A stretch of 64,000 nt of DNA from Ecdyonurus torrentis (Eukaryota > Arthropoda > Insecta > Ephemeroptera > Heptageniidae): positions 806,001 to 870,000 of the forward strand of contig CASGGR010000039.1 in NCBI GenBank assembly GCA_949318235.1. Reading direction: 5' to 3'. The notes under the pieces are model-generated. The model was not told where the DNA came from. It saw nothing but the letters and a program-made list of their open reading frames with translations, and searched no databases. The translations under genes and the position numbers were made by a program. The stretch's first letter is position 1. Each line of letters starts with the position of its first letter. Shown piece by piece: positions 48,101-61,386 of the stretch.

Positions 48101-50314
48101 TCATGACTTGGTTTGGCTACATGATGAGTGAAAACTAAAATTGTCAATAACCCAAAAAGTATGCGTCGAAGCAAAAAAGTTCAAGACATCTTTTTTGTAG
48201 AGAATTGAAAAACCTATGTCATAAGTCAAATTTGATGTCTGTAGCATTCTTAGTTTTTGAGAAATCATCAAAACTAGTTTTAATCGTGTAAAAAGTATGA
48301 TTAAAAACATTCAATAACATTTGGTTCTTGAAATAGACACTTTGTTTCATGACTTGGTTTGGCTACATGATGAGTGAAAACTAAAATTGTCAATAACCCA
48401 AAAAGTATGCGTCGGAGCAAAAAAGTTCAAGACATCTTTTTTGTAGAGACTTGAAAAACCTATGTTATAAGTCAAATTTGATGTCTGTAGCATTCTTAGT
48501 TTTTGAGAAATCATCAAAACTAGTTTTAATCGTGTAAAAAGTATGATTAAAAACATTCAATAACATTTGGTTCTTGAAATAGACACTTTGTTTCATGACT
48601 TGGTTTGGCTACATGATGAGTGAAAACTAAAGTTGTCAATAACCCAAAAAGTATGCGTCGGAGCAAAAAAGTTCAAGATATCTTTTTTGTAGAGAATTGA
48701 AAAACCTATGTCATAAGTCAAACTTGATGTCTGTAGCATTCTTAGTTTTTGAGAAATCATCAAAAGTAGTCTTAATCGTGTAAAAAGTATGATTCAAAAC
48801 ATTCAATAACATTTGGTTCTTGAAATAGAAACTTTGTTTCATGACTTGGTTTGGCTACATGATGAGTGAAAACTAAAATTGTCAATAACCCAAAAAGTAT
48901 GCGTCGAAGCAAAAAAGTTCAAGACATCTTTTTTGTAGAGAATTGAAAAACCTATGATATAAGTCAAATTTAATGTCTGTAGCATTCTTAGTTTTTGAGA
49001 AATCATCAAAACTAGTTTTAATCGTGTAAAAAGTATGATTAAAAACATTCAATAACATTTGGTTCTTGAAATAGACACTTTGTTTCATGACTTGGTTTGG
49101 CTACATGATGAGTGAAAACTAAAGTTGTCAATAACCCAAAAAGTATGCGTCGGAGCAAAAAAGTTCAAGATATCTTTTTTGTAGAGAATTGAAAAACCTA
49201 TGTCATTAGTCAAATTTGATGTCTGTAGCATTCTTAGTTTTTGAGAAATCATCAAAACTAGTTTTAATCGTGTAAAAAGTATGATTAAAAACATTCAATA
49301 ACATTTGGTTCTTGAAATAGACACTTTGTTTCATGACTTGGTTTGGCTACATGATGAGTGAAAACTAAAGTTGTCAATAACCCAAAAAGTATGCGTCGGA
49401 GCAAAAAAGTTCAAGATATCTTTTTTGTAGAGAATTGAAAAACCTATGTCATAAGTCAAATTTGATGTCTGTAGCATTCTTAGTTTTTGAGAAATCATCA
49501 AAACTAGTTTTAATCGTGTAAAAAGTATGATTTTTATCATTCAATAACATTTGGTTCTTGAAATAGAAACTTTCTTTCATGACTTGGTTTGGCTACACGC
49601 TGAGTGAAAACTTAAATTGTCAATAACCCAAAAAGTATGCGTCGGAGCAAAAAAGTTCAAGACATCTTTTTTGTAGAGACTTGAAAAACCTATGTTATAA
49701 GTCAAATTTGATGTCTGTAGCATTCTTAGTTTTTGAGCAATCATCAAAACTAGTTTTAATCGTGTAAAAAGTATGAATAAAAACATTCAATAACATTTGG
49801 TTCTTGAAATAGACACTTTGTTTCATGACTTGGTTTGGCTACATGATGAGTGAAAACTAAAGTTGTCAATAACCCAAAAAGTATGCGTCGGAGCAAAAAA
49901 GTTCAAGATATCTTTTTTGTAGAGAATTGAAAAACCTATGTCATTAGTCAAATTTGATGTCTGTAGCATTCTTAGTTTTTGAGCAATCATCAAAACTAGT
50001 TTTAATCGTGTAAAAAGTATGATTTTTATCATTCAATAACATTTGGTTCTTGAAATAGAAACTTTGTTTCATGACTTGGTTTGGCTACATAATAAGTGAA
50101 AACTAAAATTGTCAATAACCCAAAAAGTATGCGTCGGAGCAAAAAAGTTTAAGACATCTTTTTTGTAGAGAATTAAAAAACCTATGTTATAAGTCAAATT
50201 TGATGTCTGTAGCATTCTTAGTTTTTGAGCAATCATCAAAACTAGTTTTAATCGTGTAAAAAGTATGATTTTTATCATTCAATAACATTTGGTTCTTGAA
50301 ATAGAAACTTTGTT

Positions 50315-50560
50315 TCATGACTTGGTTTGGCTACATGATAAGTGAAAACTAAAATTGTCAATAACCCAAAAAGTATGCGTCGGAGCAAAAAAGTTCAAGA
50401 CATCTTTTTTGTAGAGACTTGAAAAACCTATGTTATAAGTCAAATTTGATGTCTGTAGCATTCTTAGTTTTTGAGAAATCATCAAAACTAGTTTTAATCG
50501 TGTAAAAAGTATGATTAAAAACATTCAATAACATTTGGTTCTTGAAATAGACACTTTGTT
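50315..50560 (+). repeat. Hybrid monomer, T left / C right
   Basis: It begins ATGATAAG as in T but then has TTCAAG, GACTTG, TTATAAG and AAAAAC as in C. The switch is between offsets 27 and 82. D follows, as after C. The copy at 53759 is the same. Confidence 0.78.
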
Positions 50561-51298
50561 TCATGACTTGGTTTGGCTACATGATGAGTGAAAACTAAAG
50601 TTGTCAATAACCCAAAAAGTATGCGTCGGAGCAAAAAAGTTCAAGATATCTTTTTTGTAGAGAATTGAAAAACCTATGTCATAAGTCAAACTTGATGTCT
50701 GTAGCATTCTTAGTTTTTGAGAAATCATCAAAAGTAGTCTTAATCGTGTAAAAAGTATGATTCAAAACATTCAATAACATTTGGTTCTTGAAATAGAAAC
50801 TTTGTTTCATGACTTGGTTTGGCTACATGATGAGTGAAAACTAAAATTGTCAATAACCCAAAAAGTATGCGTCGAAGCAAAAAAGTTCAAGACATCTTTT
50901 TTGTAGAGAATTGAAAAACCTATGATATAAGTCAAATTTAATGTCTGTAGCATTCTTAGTTTTTGAGAAATCATCAAAACTAGTTTTAATCGTGTAAAAA
51001 GTATGATTAAAAACATTCAATAACATTTGGTTCTTGAAATAGACACTTTGTTTCATGACTTGGTTTGGCTACATGATGAGTGAAAACTAAAGTTGTCAAT
51101 AACCCAAAAAGTATGCGTCGGAGCAAAAAAGTTCAAGATATCTTTTTTGTAGAGAATTGAAAAACCTATGTCATTAGTCAAATTTGATGTCTGTAGCATT
51201 CTTAGTTTTTGAGAAATCATCAAAACTAGTTTTAATCGTGTAAAAAGTATGATTAAAAACATTCAATAACATTTGGTTCTTGAAATAGACACTTTGTT

Positions 51299-51544
51299 TC
51301 ATGACTTGGTTTGGCTACATGATGAGTGAAAACTAAAGTTGTCAATAACCCAAAAAGTATGCGTCGGAGCAAAAAAGTTCAAGATATCTTTTTTGTAGAG
51401 AATTGAAAAACCTATGTCATAAGTCAAATTTGATGTCTGTAGCATTCTTAGTTTTTGAGAAATCATCAAAACTAGTTTTAATCGTGTAAAAAGTATGATT
51501 CAAAACATTCAATAACATTTGGTTCTTGAAATAGAAACTTTGTT
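51299..51544 (+). repeat. Junction hybrid monomer of the 14-mer duplication (F left / CAAAAC right)
   Basis: The left part is F-type (G40, T87, GTCATAAG). The right end is CAAAAC with AAACTTTG, like the K/T hybrid at 47855 that precedes copy 1. Its counterpart 54743 keeps TTTATC and AAACTTTC. The switch lies between offsets 134 and 203. Confidence 0.8.
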
Positions 51545-54500
51545 TCATGACTTGGTTTGGCTACATGATGAGTGAAAACTAAAATTGTCAATAACCCAAA
51601 AAGTATGCGTCGAAGCAAAAAAGTTCAAGACATCTTTTTTGTAGAGAATTGAAAAACCTATGTCATAAGTCAAATTTGATGTCTGTAGCATTCTTAGTTT
51701 TTGAGAAATCATCAAAACTAGTTTTAATCGTGTAAAAAGTATGATTAAAAACATTCAATAACATTTGGTTCTTGAAATAGACACTTTGTTTCATGACTTG
51801 GTTTGGCTACATGATGAGTGAAAACTAAAATTGTCAATAACCCAAAAAGTATGCGTCGGAGCAAAAAAGTTCAAGACATCTTTTTTGTAGAGACTTGAAA
51901 AACCTATGTTATAAGTCAAATTTGATGTCTGTAGCATTCTTAGTTTTTGAGAAATCATCAAAACTAGTTTTAATCGTGTAAAAAGTATGATTAAAAACAT
52001 TCAATAACATTTGGTTCTTGAAATAGACACTTTGTTTCATGACTTGGTTTGGCTACATGATGAGTGAAAACTAAAGTTGTCAATAACCCAAAAAGTATGC
52101 GTCGGAGCAAAAAAGTTCAAGATATCTTTTTTGTAGAGAATTGAAAAACCTATGTCATAAGTCAAACTTGATGTCTGTAGCATTCTTAGTTTTTGAGAAA
52201 TCATCAAAAGTAGTCTTAATCGTGTAAAAAGTATGATTCAAAACATTCAATAACATTTGGTTCTTGAAATAGAAACTTTGTTTCATGACTTGGTTTGGCT
52301 ACATGATGAGTGAAAACTAAAATTGTCAATAACCCAAAAAGTATGCGTCGAAGCAAAAAAGTTCAAGACATCTTTTTTGTAGAGAATTGAAAAACCTATG
52401 ATATAAGTCAAATTTAATGTCTGTAGCATTCTTAGTTTTTGAGAAATCATCAAAACTAGTTTTAATCGTGTAAAAAGTATGATTAAAAACATTCAATAAC
52501 ATTTGGTTCTTGAAATAGACACTTTGTTTCATGACTTGGTTTGGCTACATGATGAGTGAAAACTAAAGTTGTCAATAACCCAAAAAGTATGCGTCGGAGC
52601 AAAAAAGTTCAAGATATCTTTTTTGTAGAGAATTGAAAAACCTATGTCATTAGTCAAATTTGATGTCTGTAGCATTCTTAGTTTTTGAGAAATCATCAAA
52701 ACTAGTTTTAATCGTGTAAAAAGTATGATTAAAAACATTCAATAACATTTGGTTCTTGAAATAGACACTTTGTTTCATGACTTGGTTTGGCTACATGATG
52801 AGTGAAAACTAAAGTTGTCAATAACCCAAAAAGTATGCGTCGGAGCAAAAAAGTTCAAGATATCTTTTTTGTAGAGAATTGAAAAACCTATGTCATAAGT
52901 CAAATTTGATGTCTGTAGCATTCTTAGTTTTTGAGAAATCATCAAAACTAGTTTTAATCGTGTAAAAAGTATGATTTTTATCATTCAATAACATTTGGTT
53001 CTTGAAATAGAAACTTTCTTTCATGACTTGGTTTGGCTACACGCTGAGTGAAAACTTAAATTGTCAATAACCCAAAAAGTATGCGTCGGAGCAAAAAAGT
53101 TCAAGACATCTTTTTTGTAGAGACTTGAAAAACCTATGTTATAAGTCAAATTTGATGTCTGTAGCATTCTTAGTTTTTGAGCAATCATCAAAACTAGTTT
53201 TAATCGTGTAAAAAGTATGAATAAAAACATTCAATAACATTTGGTTCTTGAAATAGACACTTTGTTTCATGACTTGGTTTGGCTACATGATGAGTGAAAA
53301 CTAAAGTTGTCAATAACCCAAAAAGTATGCGTCGGAGCAAAAAAGTTCAAGATATCTTTTTTGTAGAGAATTGAAAAACCTATGTCATTAGTCAAATTTG
53401 ATGTCTGTAGCATTCTTAGTTTTTGAGCAATCATCAAAACTAGTTTTAATCGTGTAAAAAGTATGATTTTTATCATTCAATAACATTTGGTTCTTGAAAT
53501 AGAAACTTTGTTTCATGACTTGGTTTGGCTACATAATAAGTGAAAACTAAAATTGTCAATAACCCAAAAAGTATGCGTCGGAGCAAAAAAGTTTAAGACA
53601 TCTTTTTTGTAGAGAATTAAAAAACCTATGTTATAAGTCAAATTTGATGTCTGTAGCATTCTTAGTTTTTGAGCAATCATCAAAACTAGTTTTAATCGTG
53701 TAAAAAGTATGATTTTTATCATTCAATAACATTTGGTTCTTGAAATAGAAACTTTGTTTCATGACTTGGTTTGGCTACATGATAAGTGAAAACTAAAATT
53801 GTCAATAACCCAAAAAGTATGCGTCGGAGCAAAAAAGTTCAAGACATCTTTTTTGTAGAGACTTGAAAAACCTATGTTATAAGTCAAATTTGATGTCTGT
53901 AGCATTCTTAGTTTTTGAGAAATCATCAAAACTAGTTTTAATCGTGTAAAAAGTATGATTAAAAACATTCAATAACATTTGGTTCTTGAAATAGACACTT
54001 TGTTTCATGACTTGGTTTGGCTACATGATGAGTGAAAACTAAAGTTGTCAATAACCCAAAAAGTATGCGTCGGAGCAAAAAAGTTCAAGATATCTTTTTT
54101 GTAGAGAATTGAAAAACCTATGTCATAAGTCAAACTTGATGTCTGTAGCATTCTTAGTTTTTGAGAAATCATCAAAAGTAGTCTTAATCGTGTAAAAAGT
54201 ATGATTCAAAACATTCAATAACATTTGGTTCTTGAAATAGAAACTTTGTTTCATGACTTGGTTTGGCTACATGATGAGTGAAAACTAAAATTGTCAATAA
54301 CCCAAAAAGTATGCGTCGAAGCAAAAAAGTTCAAGACATCTTTTTTGTAGAGAATTGAAAAACCTATGATATAAGTCAAATTTAATGTCTGTAGCATTCT
54401 TAGTTTTTGAGAAATCATCAAAACTAGTTTTAATCGTGTAAAAAGTATGATTAAAAACATTCAATAACATTTGGTTCTTGAAATAGACACTTTGTTTCAT

Positions 54501-54988
54501 GACTTGGTTTGGCTACATGATGAGTGAAAACTAAAGTTGTCAATAACCCAAAAAGTATGCGTCGGAGCAAAAAAGTTCAAGATATCTTTTTTGTAGAGAA
54601 TTGAAAAACCTATGTCATTAGTCAAATTTGATGTCTGTAGCATTCTTAGTTTTTGAGAAATCATCAAAACTAGTTTTAATCGTGTAAAAAGTATGATTAA
54701 AAACATTCAATAACATTTGGTTCTTGAAATAGACACTTTGTTTCATGACTTGGTTTGGCTACATGATGAGTGAAAACTAAAGTTGTCAATAACCCAAAAA
54801 GTATGCGTCGGAGCAAAAAAGTTCAAGATATCTTTTTTGTAGAGAATTGAAAAACCTATGTCATAAGTCAAATTTGATGTCTGTAGCATTCTTAGTTTTT
54901 GAGAAATCATCAAAACTAGTTTTAATCGTGTAAAAAGTATGATTTTTATCATTCAATAACATTTGGTTCTTGAAATAGAAACTTTCTT
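51545..54988 (+). repeat. 14-mer HOR, copy 2 (3444 bp)
   Basis: It is collinear with 48101-51544, including the rare ACGCTGAG K monomer (53021 against 49577) and the T/C hybrid (53759 against 50315). Its last monomer (54743) is a normal F. Confidence 0.88.
52283..54250 (+). repeat. 8-mer unit, copy 1 (1968 bp), nested in 14-mer copy 2
   Basis: The order is E-variant, J, F, K (ACGCTGAG), L-variant, M-variant, T/C hybrid, D. An equal run is at 48839-50806 in 14-mer copy 1. Confidence 0.82.
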
Positions 54989-56218
54989 TCATGACTTGGT
55001 TTGGCTACACGCTGAGTGAAAACTTAAATTGTCAATAACCCAAAAAGTATGCGTCGGAGCAAAAAAGTTCAAGACATCTTTTTTGTAGAGACTTGAAAAA
55101 CCTATGTTATAAGTCAAATTTGATGTCTGTAGCATTCTTAGTTTTTGAGCAATCATCAAAACTAGTTTTAATCGTGTAAAAAGTATGAATAAAAACATTC
55201 AATAACATTTGGTTCTTGAAATAGACACTTTGTTTCATGACTTGGTTTGGCTACATGATGAGTGAAAACTAAAGTTGTCAATAACCCAAAAAGTATGCGT
55301 CGGAGCAAAAAAGTTCAAGATATCTTTTTTGTAGAGAATTGAAAAACCTATGTCATTAGTCAAATTTGATGTCTGTAGCATTCTTAGTTTTTGAGCAATC
55401 ATCAAAACTAGTTTTAATCGTGTAAAAAGTATGATTTTTATCATTCAATAACATTTGGTTCTTGAAATAGAAACTTTGTTTCATGACTTGGTTTGGCTAC
55501 ATAATAAGTGAAAACTAAAATTGTCAATAACCCAAAAAGTATGCGTCGGAGCAAAAAAGTTTAAGACATCTTTTTTGTAGAGAATTAAAAAACCTATGTT
55601 ATAAGTCAAATTTGATGTCTGTAGCATTCTTAGTTTTTGAGCAATCATCAAAACTAGTTTTAATCGTGTAAAAAGTATGATTTTTATCATTCAATAACAT
55701 TTGGTTCTTGAAATAGAAACTTTGTTTCATGACTTGGTTTGGCTACATGATAAGTGAAAACTAAAATTGTCAATAACCCAAAAAGTATGCGTCGGAGCAA
55801 AAAAGTTTAAGACATCTTTTTTGTAGAGAATTAAAAAACCTATGTTATAAGTCAAATTTGATGTCTGTAGCATTCTTAGTTTTTGAGAAATCATCAAAAC
55901 TAGTTTTAATCGTGTAAAAAGTATGATTAAAAACATTCAATAACATTTGGTTCTTGAAATAGACACTTTGTTTCATGACTTGGTTTGGCTACATGATGAG
56001 TGAAAACTAAAGTTGTCAATAACCCAAAAAGTATGCGTCGGAGCAAAAAAGTTCAAGATATCTTTTTTGTAGAGAATTGAAAAACCTATGTCATTAGTCA
56101 AATTTGATGTCTGTAGCATTCTTAGTTTTTGAGCAATCATCAAAACTAGTTTTAATCGTGTAAAAAGTATGATTTTTATCATTCAATAACATTTGGTTTT
56201 TGAAATAGTAACTTTGTT
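54251..56218 (+). repeat. 8-mer unit, copy 2 (1968 bp)
   Basis: The order is E-variant, J, F, K (ACGCTGAG), L-variant, M-variant, T-variant, L-variant. The first six classes match the preceding 8-mer. The seventh has the full T-type left half (TTTAAG, GAATTA) instead of the T/C hybrid. The last (55973) ends with TTTTTG and TAACTTTG, an H-type right end. Confidence 0.8.
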
Positions 56219-58678
56219 TCATGACTTGGTTTGGCTACATGATAAGTGAAAACTAAAATTGTCAATAACCCAAAAAGTATGCGTCGGAGCAAAAAAGTTT
56301 AAGACATCTTTTTTGTAGAGAATTAAAAAACCTATGTTATAAGTCAAATTTGATGTCTGTAGCATTCTTAGTTTTTGAGAAATCATCAAAACTAGTTTTA
56401 ATCGTGTAAAAAGTATGATTAAAAACATTCAATAACATTTGGTTCTTGAAATAGACACTTTGTTTCATGACTTGGTTTGGCTACATGATGAGTGAAAACT
56501 AAAATTGTCAATAACCCAAAAAGTATGCGTCGGAGCAAAAAAGTTCAAGACATCTTTTTTGTAGAGACTTGAAAAACCTATGTTATAAGTCAAATTTGAT
56601 GTCTGTAGCATTCTTAGTTTTTGAGAAATCATCAAAACTAGTTTTAATCGTGTAAAAAGTATGATTAAAAACATTCAATAACATTTGGTTCTTGAAATAG
56701 ACACTTTGTTTCATGACTTGGTTTGGCTACATGATGAGTGAAAACTAAAGTTGTCAATAACCCAAAAAGTATGCGTCGGAGCAAAAAAGTTCAAGATATC
56801 TTTTTTGTAGAGAATTGAAAAACCTATGTCATAAGTCAAACTTGATGTCTGTAGCATTCTTAGTTTTTGAGAAATCATCAAAAGTAGTCTTAATCGTGTA
56901 AAAAGTATGATTCAAAACATTCAATAACATTTGGTTCTTGAAATAGAAACTTTGTTTCATGACTTGGTTTGGCTACATGATGAGTGAAAACTAAAATTGT
57001 CAATAACCCAAAAAGTATGCGTCGAAGCAAAAAAGTTCAAGACATCTTTTTTGTAGAGAATTGAAAAACCTATGATATAAGTCAAATTTAATGTCTGTAG
57101 CATTCTTAGTTTTTGAGAAATCATCAAAACTAGTTTTAATCGTGTAAAAAGTATGATTAAAAACATTCAATAACATTTGGTTCTTGAAATAGACACTTTG
57201 TTTCATGACTTGGTTTGGCTACATGATGAGTAAAAACTAAAGTTGTCAATAACCCAAAAAGTATGCGTCGGAGCAAAAAAGTTCAAGATATCTTTTTTGT
57301 AGAGAATTGAAAAACCTATGTCATAAGTTAAATTTGATGTCTGTAGCATTCTTAGTTTTTGAGAAATCATCAAAACTAGTTTTAATCGTGTAAAAAGTAT
57401 GATTAAAAACATTCAATAACATTTGGTTCTTGAAATAGACACTTTGTTTCATGACTTGGTTTGGCTACATGATGAGTGAAAACTAAAGTTGTCAATAACC
57501 CAAAAAGTATGCGTCGGAGCAAAAAAGTTCAAGATATCTTTTTTGTAGAGAATTGAAAAACCTATGTCATTAGTCAAATTTGATGTCTGTAGCATTCTTA
57601 GTTTTTGAGAAATCATCAAAACTAGTTTTAATCGTGTAAAAAGTATGATTAAAAACATTCAATAACATTTGGTTCTTGAAATAGACACTTTGTTTCATGA
57701 CTTGGTTTGGCTACATGATGAGTGAAAACTAAAGTTGTCAATAACCCAAAAAGTATGCGTCGGAGCAAAAAAGTTCAAGATATCTTTTTTGTAGAGAATT
57801 GAAAAACCTATGTCATAAGTCAAATTTGATGTCTGTAGCATTCTTAGTTTTTGAGAAATCATCAAAACTAGTTTTAATCGTGTAAAAAGTATGATTTTTA
57901 TCATTCAATAACATTTGGTTCTTGAAATAGAAACTTTCTTTCATGACTTGGTTTGGCTACACGATGAGTGAAAACTTAAATTGTCAATAACCCAAAAAGT
58001 ATGCGTCGGAGCAAAAAAGTTCAAGACATCTTTTTTGTAGAGACTTGAAAAACCTATGTTATAAGTCAAATTTGATGTCTGTAGCATTCTTAGTTTTTGA
58101 GCAATCATCAAAACTAGTTTTAATCGTGTAAAAAGTATGAATAAAAACATTCAATAACATTTGGTTCTTGAAATAGACACTTTGTTTCATGACTTGGTTT
58201 GGCTACATGATGAGTGAAAACTAAAGTTGTCAATAACCCAAAAAGTATGCGTCGGAGCAAAAAAGTTCAAGATATCTTTTTTGTAGAGAATTGAAAAACC
58301 TATGTCATTAGTCAAATTTGATGTCTGTAGCATTCTTAGTTTTTGAGCAATCATCAAAACTAGTTTTAATCGTATAAAAAGTATGATTTTTATCATTCAA
58401 TAACATTTGGTTCTTGAAATAGAAACTTTGTTTCATGACTTGGTTTGGCTACATAATAAGTGAAAACTAAAATTGTCAATAACCCAAAAAGTATGCGTCG
58501 GAGCAAAAAAGTTTAAGACATCTTTTTTGTAGAGAATTAAAAAACCTATGTTATAAGTCAAATTTGATGTCTGTAGCATTCTTAGTTTTTGAGCAATCAT
58601 CAAAACTAGTTTTAATCGTGTAAAAAGTATGATTTTTATCATTCAATAACATTTGGTTCTTGAAATAGAAACTTTGTT
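56219..58678 (+). repeat. Ten-monomer block T-C-D-E-I-J-F-K-L-M
   Basis: The run I, J, F, K (ATAAAAAC), L-variant, M-variant from 57203 matches 35799-37274, about 21.4 kb upstream. The L variant at 58187 has a private CGTATAAAA in place of CGTGTAAAA. Confidence 0.82.
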
Positions 58679-59909
58679 TCATGACTTGGTTTGGCTACAT
58701 GATAAGTGAAAACTAAAATTGTCAATAACCCAAAAAGTATGCGTCGGAGCAAAAAAGTTTAAGACATCTTTTTTGTAGAGAATTAAAAAACCTATGTTAT
58801 AAGTCAAATTTGATGTCTGTAGCATTCTTAGTTTTTGAGAAATCATCAAAACTAGTTTTAATCGTGTAAAAAGTATGATTAAAAACATTCAATAACATTT
58901 GGTTCTTGAAATAGACACTTTGTTTCATGACTTGGTTTGGCTACATGATGAGTGAAAACTAAAGTTGTCAATAACCCAAAAAGTATGCGTCGGAGCAAAA
59001 AAGTTCAAGATATCTTTTTTGTAGAGAATTGAAAAACCTATGTCATTAGTCAAATTTGATGTCTGTAGCATTCTTAGTTTTTGAGCAATCATCAAAACTA
59101 GTTTTAATCGTGTAAAAAGTATGATTTTTATCATTCAATAACATTTGGTTCTTGAAATAGAAACTTTGTTTCATGACTAGGTTTGGCTACATGATAAGTG
59201 AAAACTAAAATTGTCAATAACCCAAAAAGTATGCGTCGGAGCAAAAAAGTTTAAGACATCTTTTTTGTAGAGAATCAAAAAAACCTATGTTATAAGTTAA
59301 ATTTGATGTCTGTAGCATTCTTAGTTTTTGAGAAATCATCAAAACTAGTTTTAATCGTGTAAAAAGTATGATTCAAAACATTCAATAACATTTGGTTCTT
59401 GAAATAGAAACTTTGTTTCATGACTTGGTTTGGCTACATGATGAGTGAAAACTAAAATTGTCAATAACCCAAAAAGTATGCGTCGAAGCAAAAAAGTTCA
59501 AGACATCTTTTTTGTAGAGAATTGAAAAACCTATGTCATAAGTCAAATTTGATGTCTGTAGCATTCTTAGTTTTTGAGAAATCATCAAAACTAGTTTTAA
59601 TCGTGTAAAAAGTATGATTAAAAACATTCAATAACATTTGGTTCTTGAAATAGACACTTTGTTTCATGACTTGGTTTGGCTACATGATGAGTGAAAACTA
59701 AAGTTGTCAATAACCCAAAAAGTATGCGTCGGAGCAAAAAAGTTCAAGATATCTTTTTTGTAGAGAATTGAAAAACCTATGTCATAAGTCAAATTTGATG
59801 TCTGTAGCATTCTTAGTTTTTGAGCAATCATCAAAACTAGTTTTAATCGTGTAAAAAGTATGATTTTTATCATTCAATAACATTTGGTTCTTGAAATAGA
59901 AACTTTGTT
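58679..59909 (+). repeat. 5-mer HOR, copy 1 (1231 bp)
   Basis: The order is T-variant, L-variant, V (247 bp), B, F-like. The F-like monomer at 59664 has GAGCAAT and ends TTTATC, AAACTTTG. Confidence 0.88.
59171..59417 (+). repeat. 247-bp monomer, class V (copy 3)
   Basis: It has GACTAGG, GAATCAAAAAAACC, AAGTTAAATTTG and CAAAAC. It is preceded by a T variant and an L variant and followed by B, and the same order returns 1231 bp later. Confidence 0.93.
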
Positions 59910-61140
59910 TCATGACTTGGTTTGGCTACATGATAAGTGAAAACTAAAATTGTCAATAACCCAAAAAGTATGCGTCGGAGCAAAAAAGTTTAAGACATCT
60001 TTTTTGTAGAGAATTAAAAAACCTATGTTATAAGTCAAATTTGATGTCTGTAGCATTCTTAGTTTTTGAGAAATCATCAAAACTAGTTTTAATCGTGTAA
60101 AAAGTATGATTAAAAACATTCAATAACATTTGGTTCTTGAAATAGACACTTTGTTTCATGACTTGGTTTGGCTACATGATGAGTGAAAACTAAAGTTGTC
60201 AATAACCCAAAAAGTATGCGTCGGAGCAAAAAAGTTCAAGATATCTTTTTTGTAGAGAATTGAAAAACCTATGTCATTAGTCAAATTTGATGTCTGTAGC
60301 ATTCTTAGTTTTTGAGCAATCATCAAAACTAGTTTTAATCGTGTAAAAAGTATGATTTTTATCATTCAATAACATTTGGTTCTTGAAATAGAAACTTTGT
60401 TTCATGACTAGGTTTGGCTACATGATAAGTGAAAACTAAAATTGTCAATAACCCAAAAAGTATGCGTCGGAGCAAAAAAGTTTAAGACATCTTTTTTGTA
60501 GAGAATCAAAAAAACCTATGTTATAAGTTAAATTTGATGTCTGTAGCATTCTTAGTTTTTGAGAAATCATCAAAACTAGTTTTAATCGTGTAAAAAGTAT
60601 GATTCAAAACATTCAATAACATTTGGTTCTTGAAATAGAAACTTTGTTTCATGACTTGGTTTGGCTACATGATGAGTGAAAACTAAAATTGTCAATAACC
60701 CAAAAAGTATGCGTCGAAGCAAAAAAGTTCAAGACATCTTTTTTGTAGAGAATTGAAAAACCTATGTCATAAGTCAAATTTGATGTCTGTAGCATTCTTA
60801 GTTTTTGAGAAATCATCAAAACTAGTTTTAATCGTGTAAAAAGTATGATTAAAAACATTCAATAACATTTGGTTCTTGAAATAGACACTTTGTTTCATGA
60901 CTTGGTTTGGCTACATGATGAGTGAAAACTAAAGTTGTCAATAACCCAAAAAGTATGCGTCGGAGCAAAAAAGTTCAAGATATCTTTTTTGTAGAGAATT
61001 GAAAAACCTATGTCATAAGTCAAATTTGATGTCTGTAGCATTCTTAGTTTTTGAGAAATCATCAAAACTAGTTTTAATCGTGTAAAAAGTATGATTTTTA
61101 TCATTCAATAACATTTGGTTCTTGAAATAGAAACTTTGTT
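59910..61140 (+). repeat. 5-mer HOR, copy 2 (1231 bp)
   Basis: It is collinear with 58679-59909, including the 247-bp V. The F-like monomer at 60895 has GAGAAAT where copy 1 has GAGCAAT, so the junction is probably inside monomer 59664. Confidence 0.88.
60402..60648 (+). repeat. 247-bp monomer, class V (copy 4)
   Basis: It matches copy 3 at all V markers and lies exactly 1231 bp after it, within the duplicated 5-mer. Confidence 0.93.
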
Positions 61141-61386
61141 TCATGACTTGGTTTGGCTACATAATAAGTGAAAACTAAAATTGTCAATAACCCAAAAAGT
61201 ATGCGTCGGAGCAAAAAAGTTCAAGATATCTTTTTTGTAGAGAATTGAAAAACCTATGTCATAAGTCAAATTTGATGTCTGTAGCATTCTTAGTTTTTGA
61301 GAAATCATCAAAACTAGTTTTAATCGTGTAAAAAGTATGATTTTTATCATTCAATAACATTTGGTTCTTGAAATAGAAACTTTCTT
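61141..61386 (+). repeat. Unique mosaic monomer (M/N left, F right)
   Basis: It begins ATAATAAG as in M or N, then has GGAGC, TTCAAGATATC, GTCATAAG, TTTATC and AAACTTTC as in F. An H monomer follows, as after F. It joins the V-bearing 5-mers to the H-headed units at the right end. Confidence 0.78.

Larger units (their letters stand above)
48101..51544 (+). repeat. 14-mer HOR, copy 1 (3444 bp)
   Basis: The order is B, C, D, E-variant, J, F, K (ACGCTGAG), L-variant, M-variant, T/C hybrid, D, E-variant, J, F-hybrid. The final F monomer (51299) ends with CAAAAC and AAACTTTG rather than TTTATC. That is the junction with copy 2. Confidence 0.88.
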
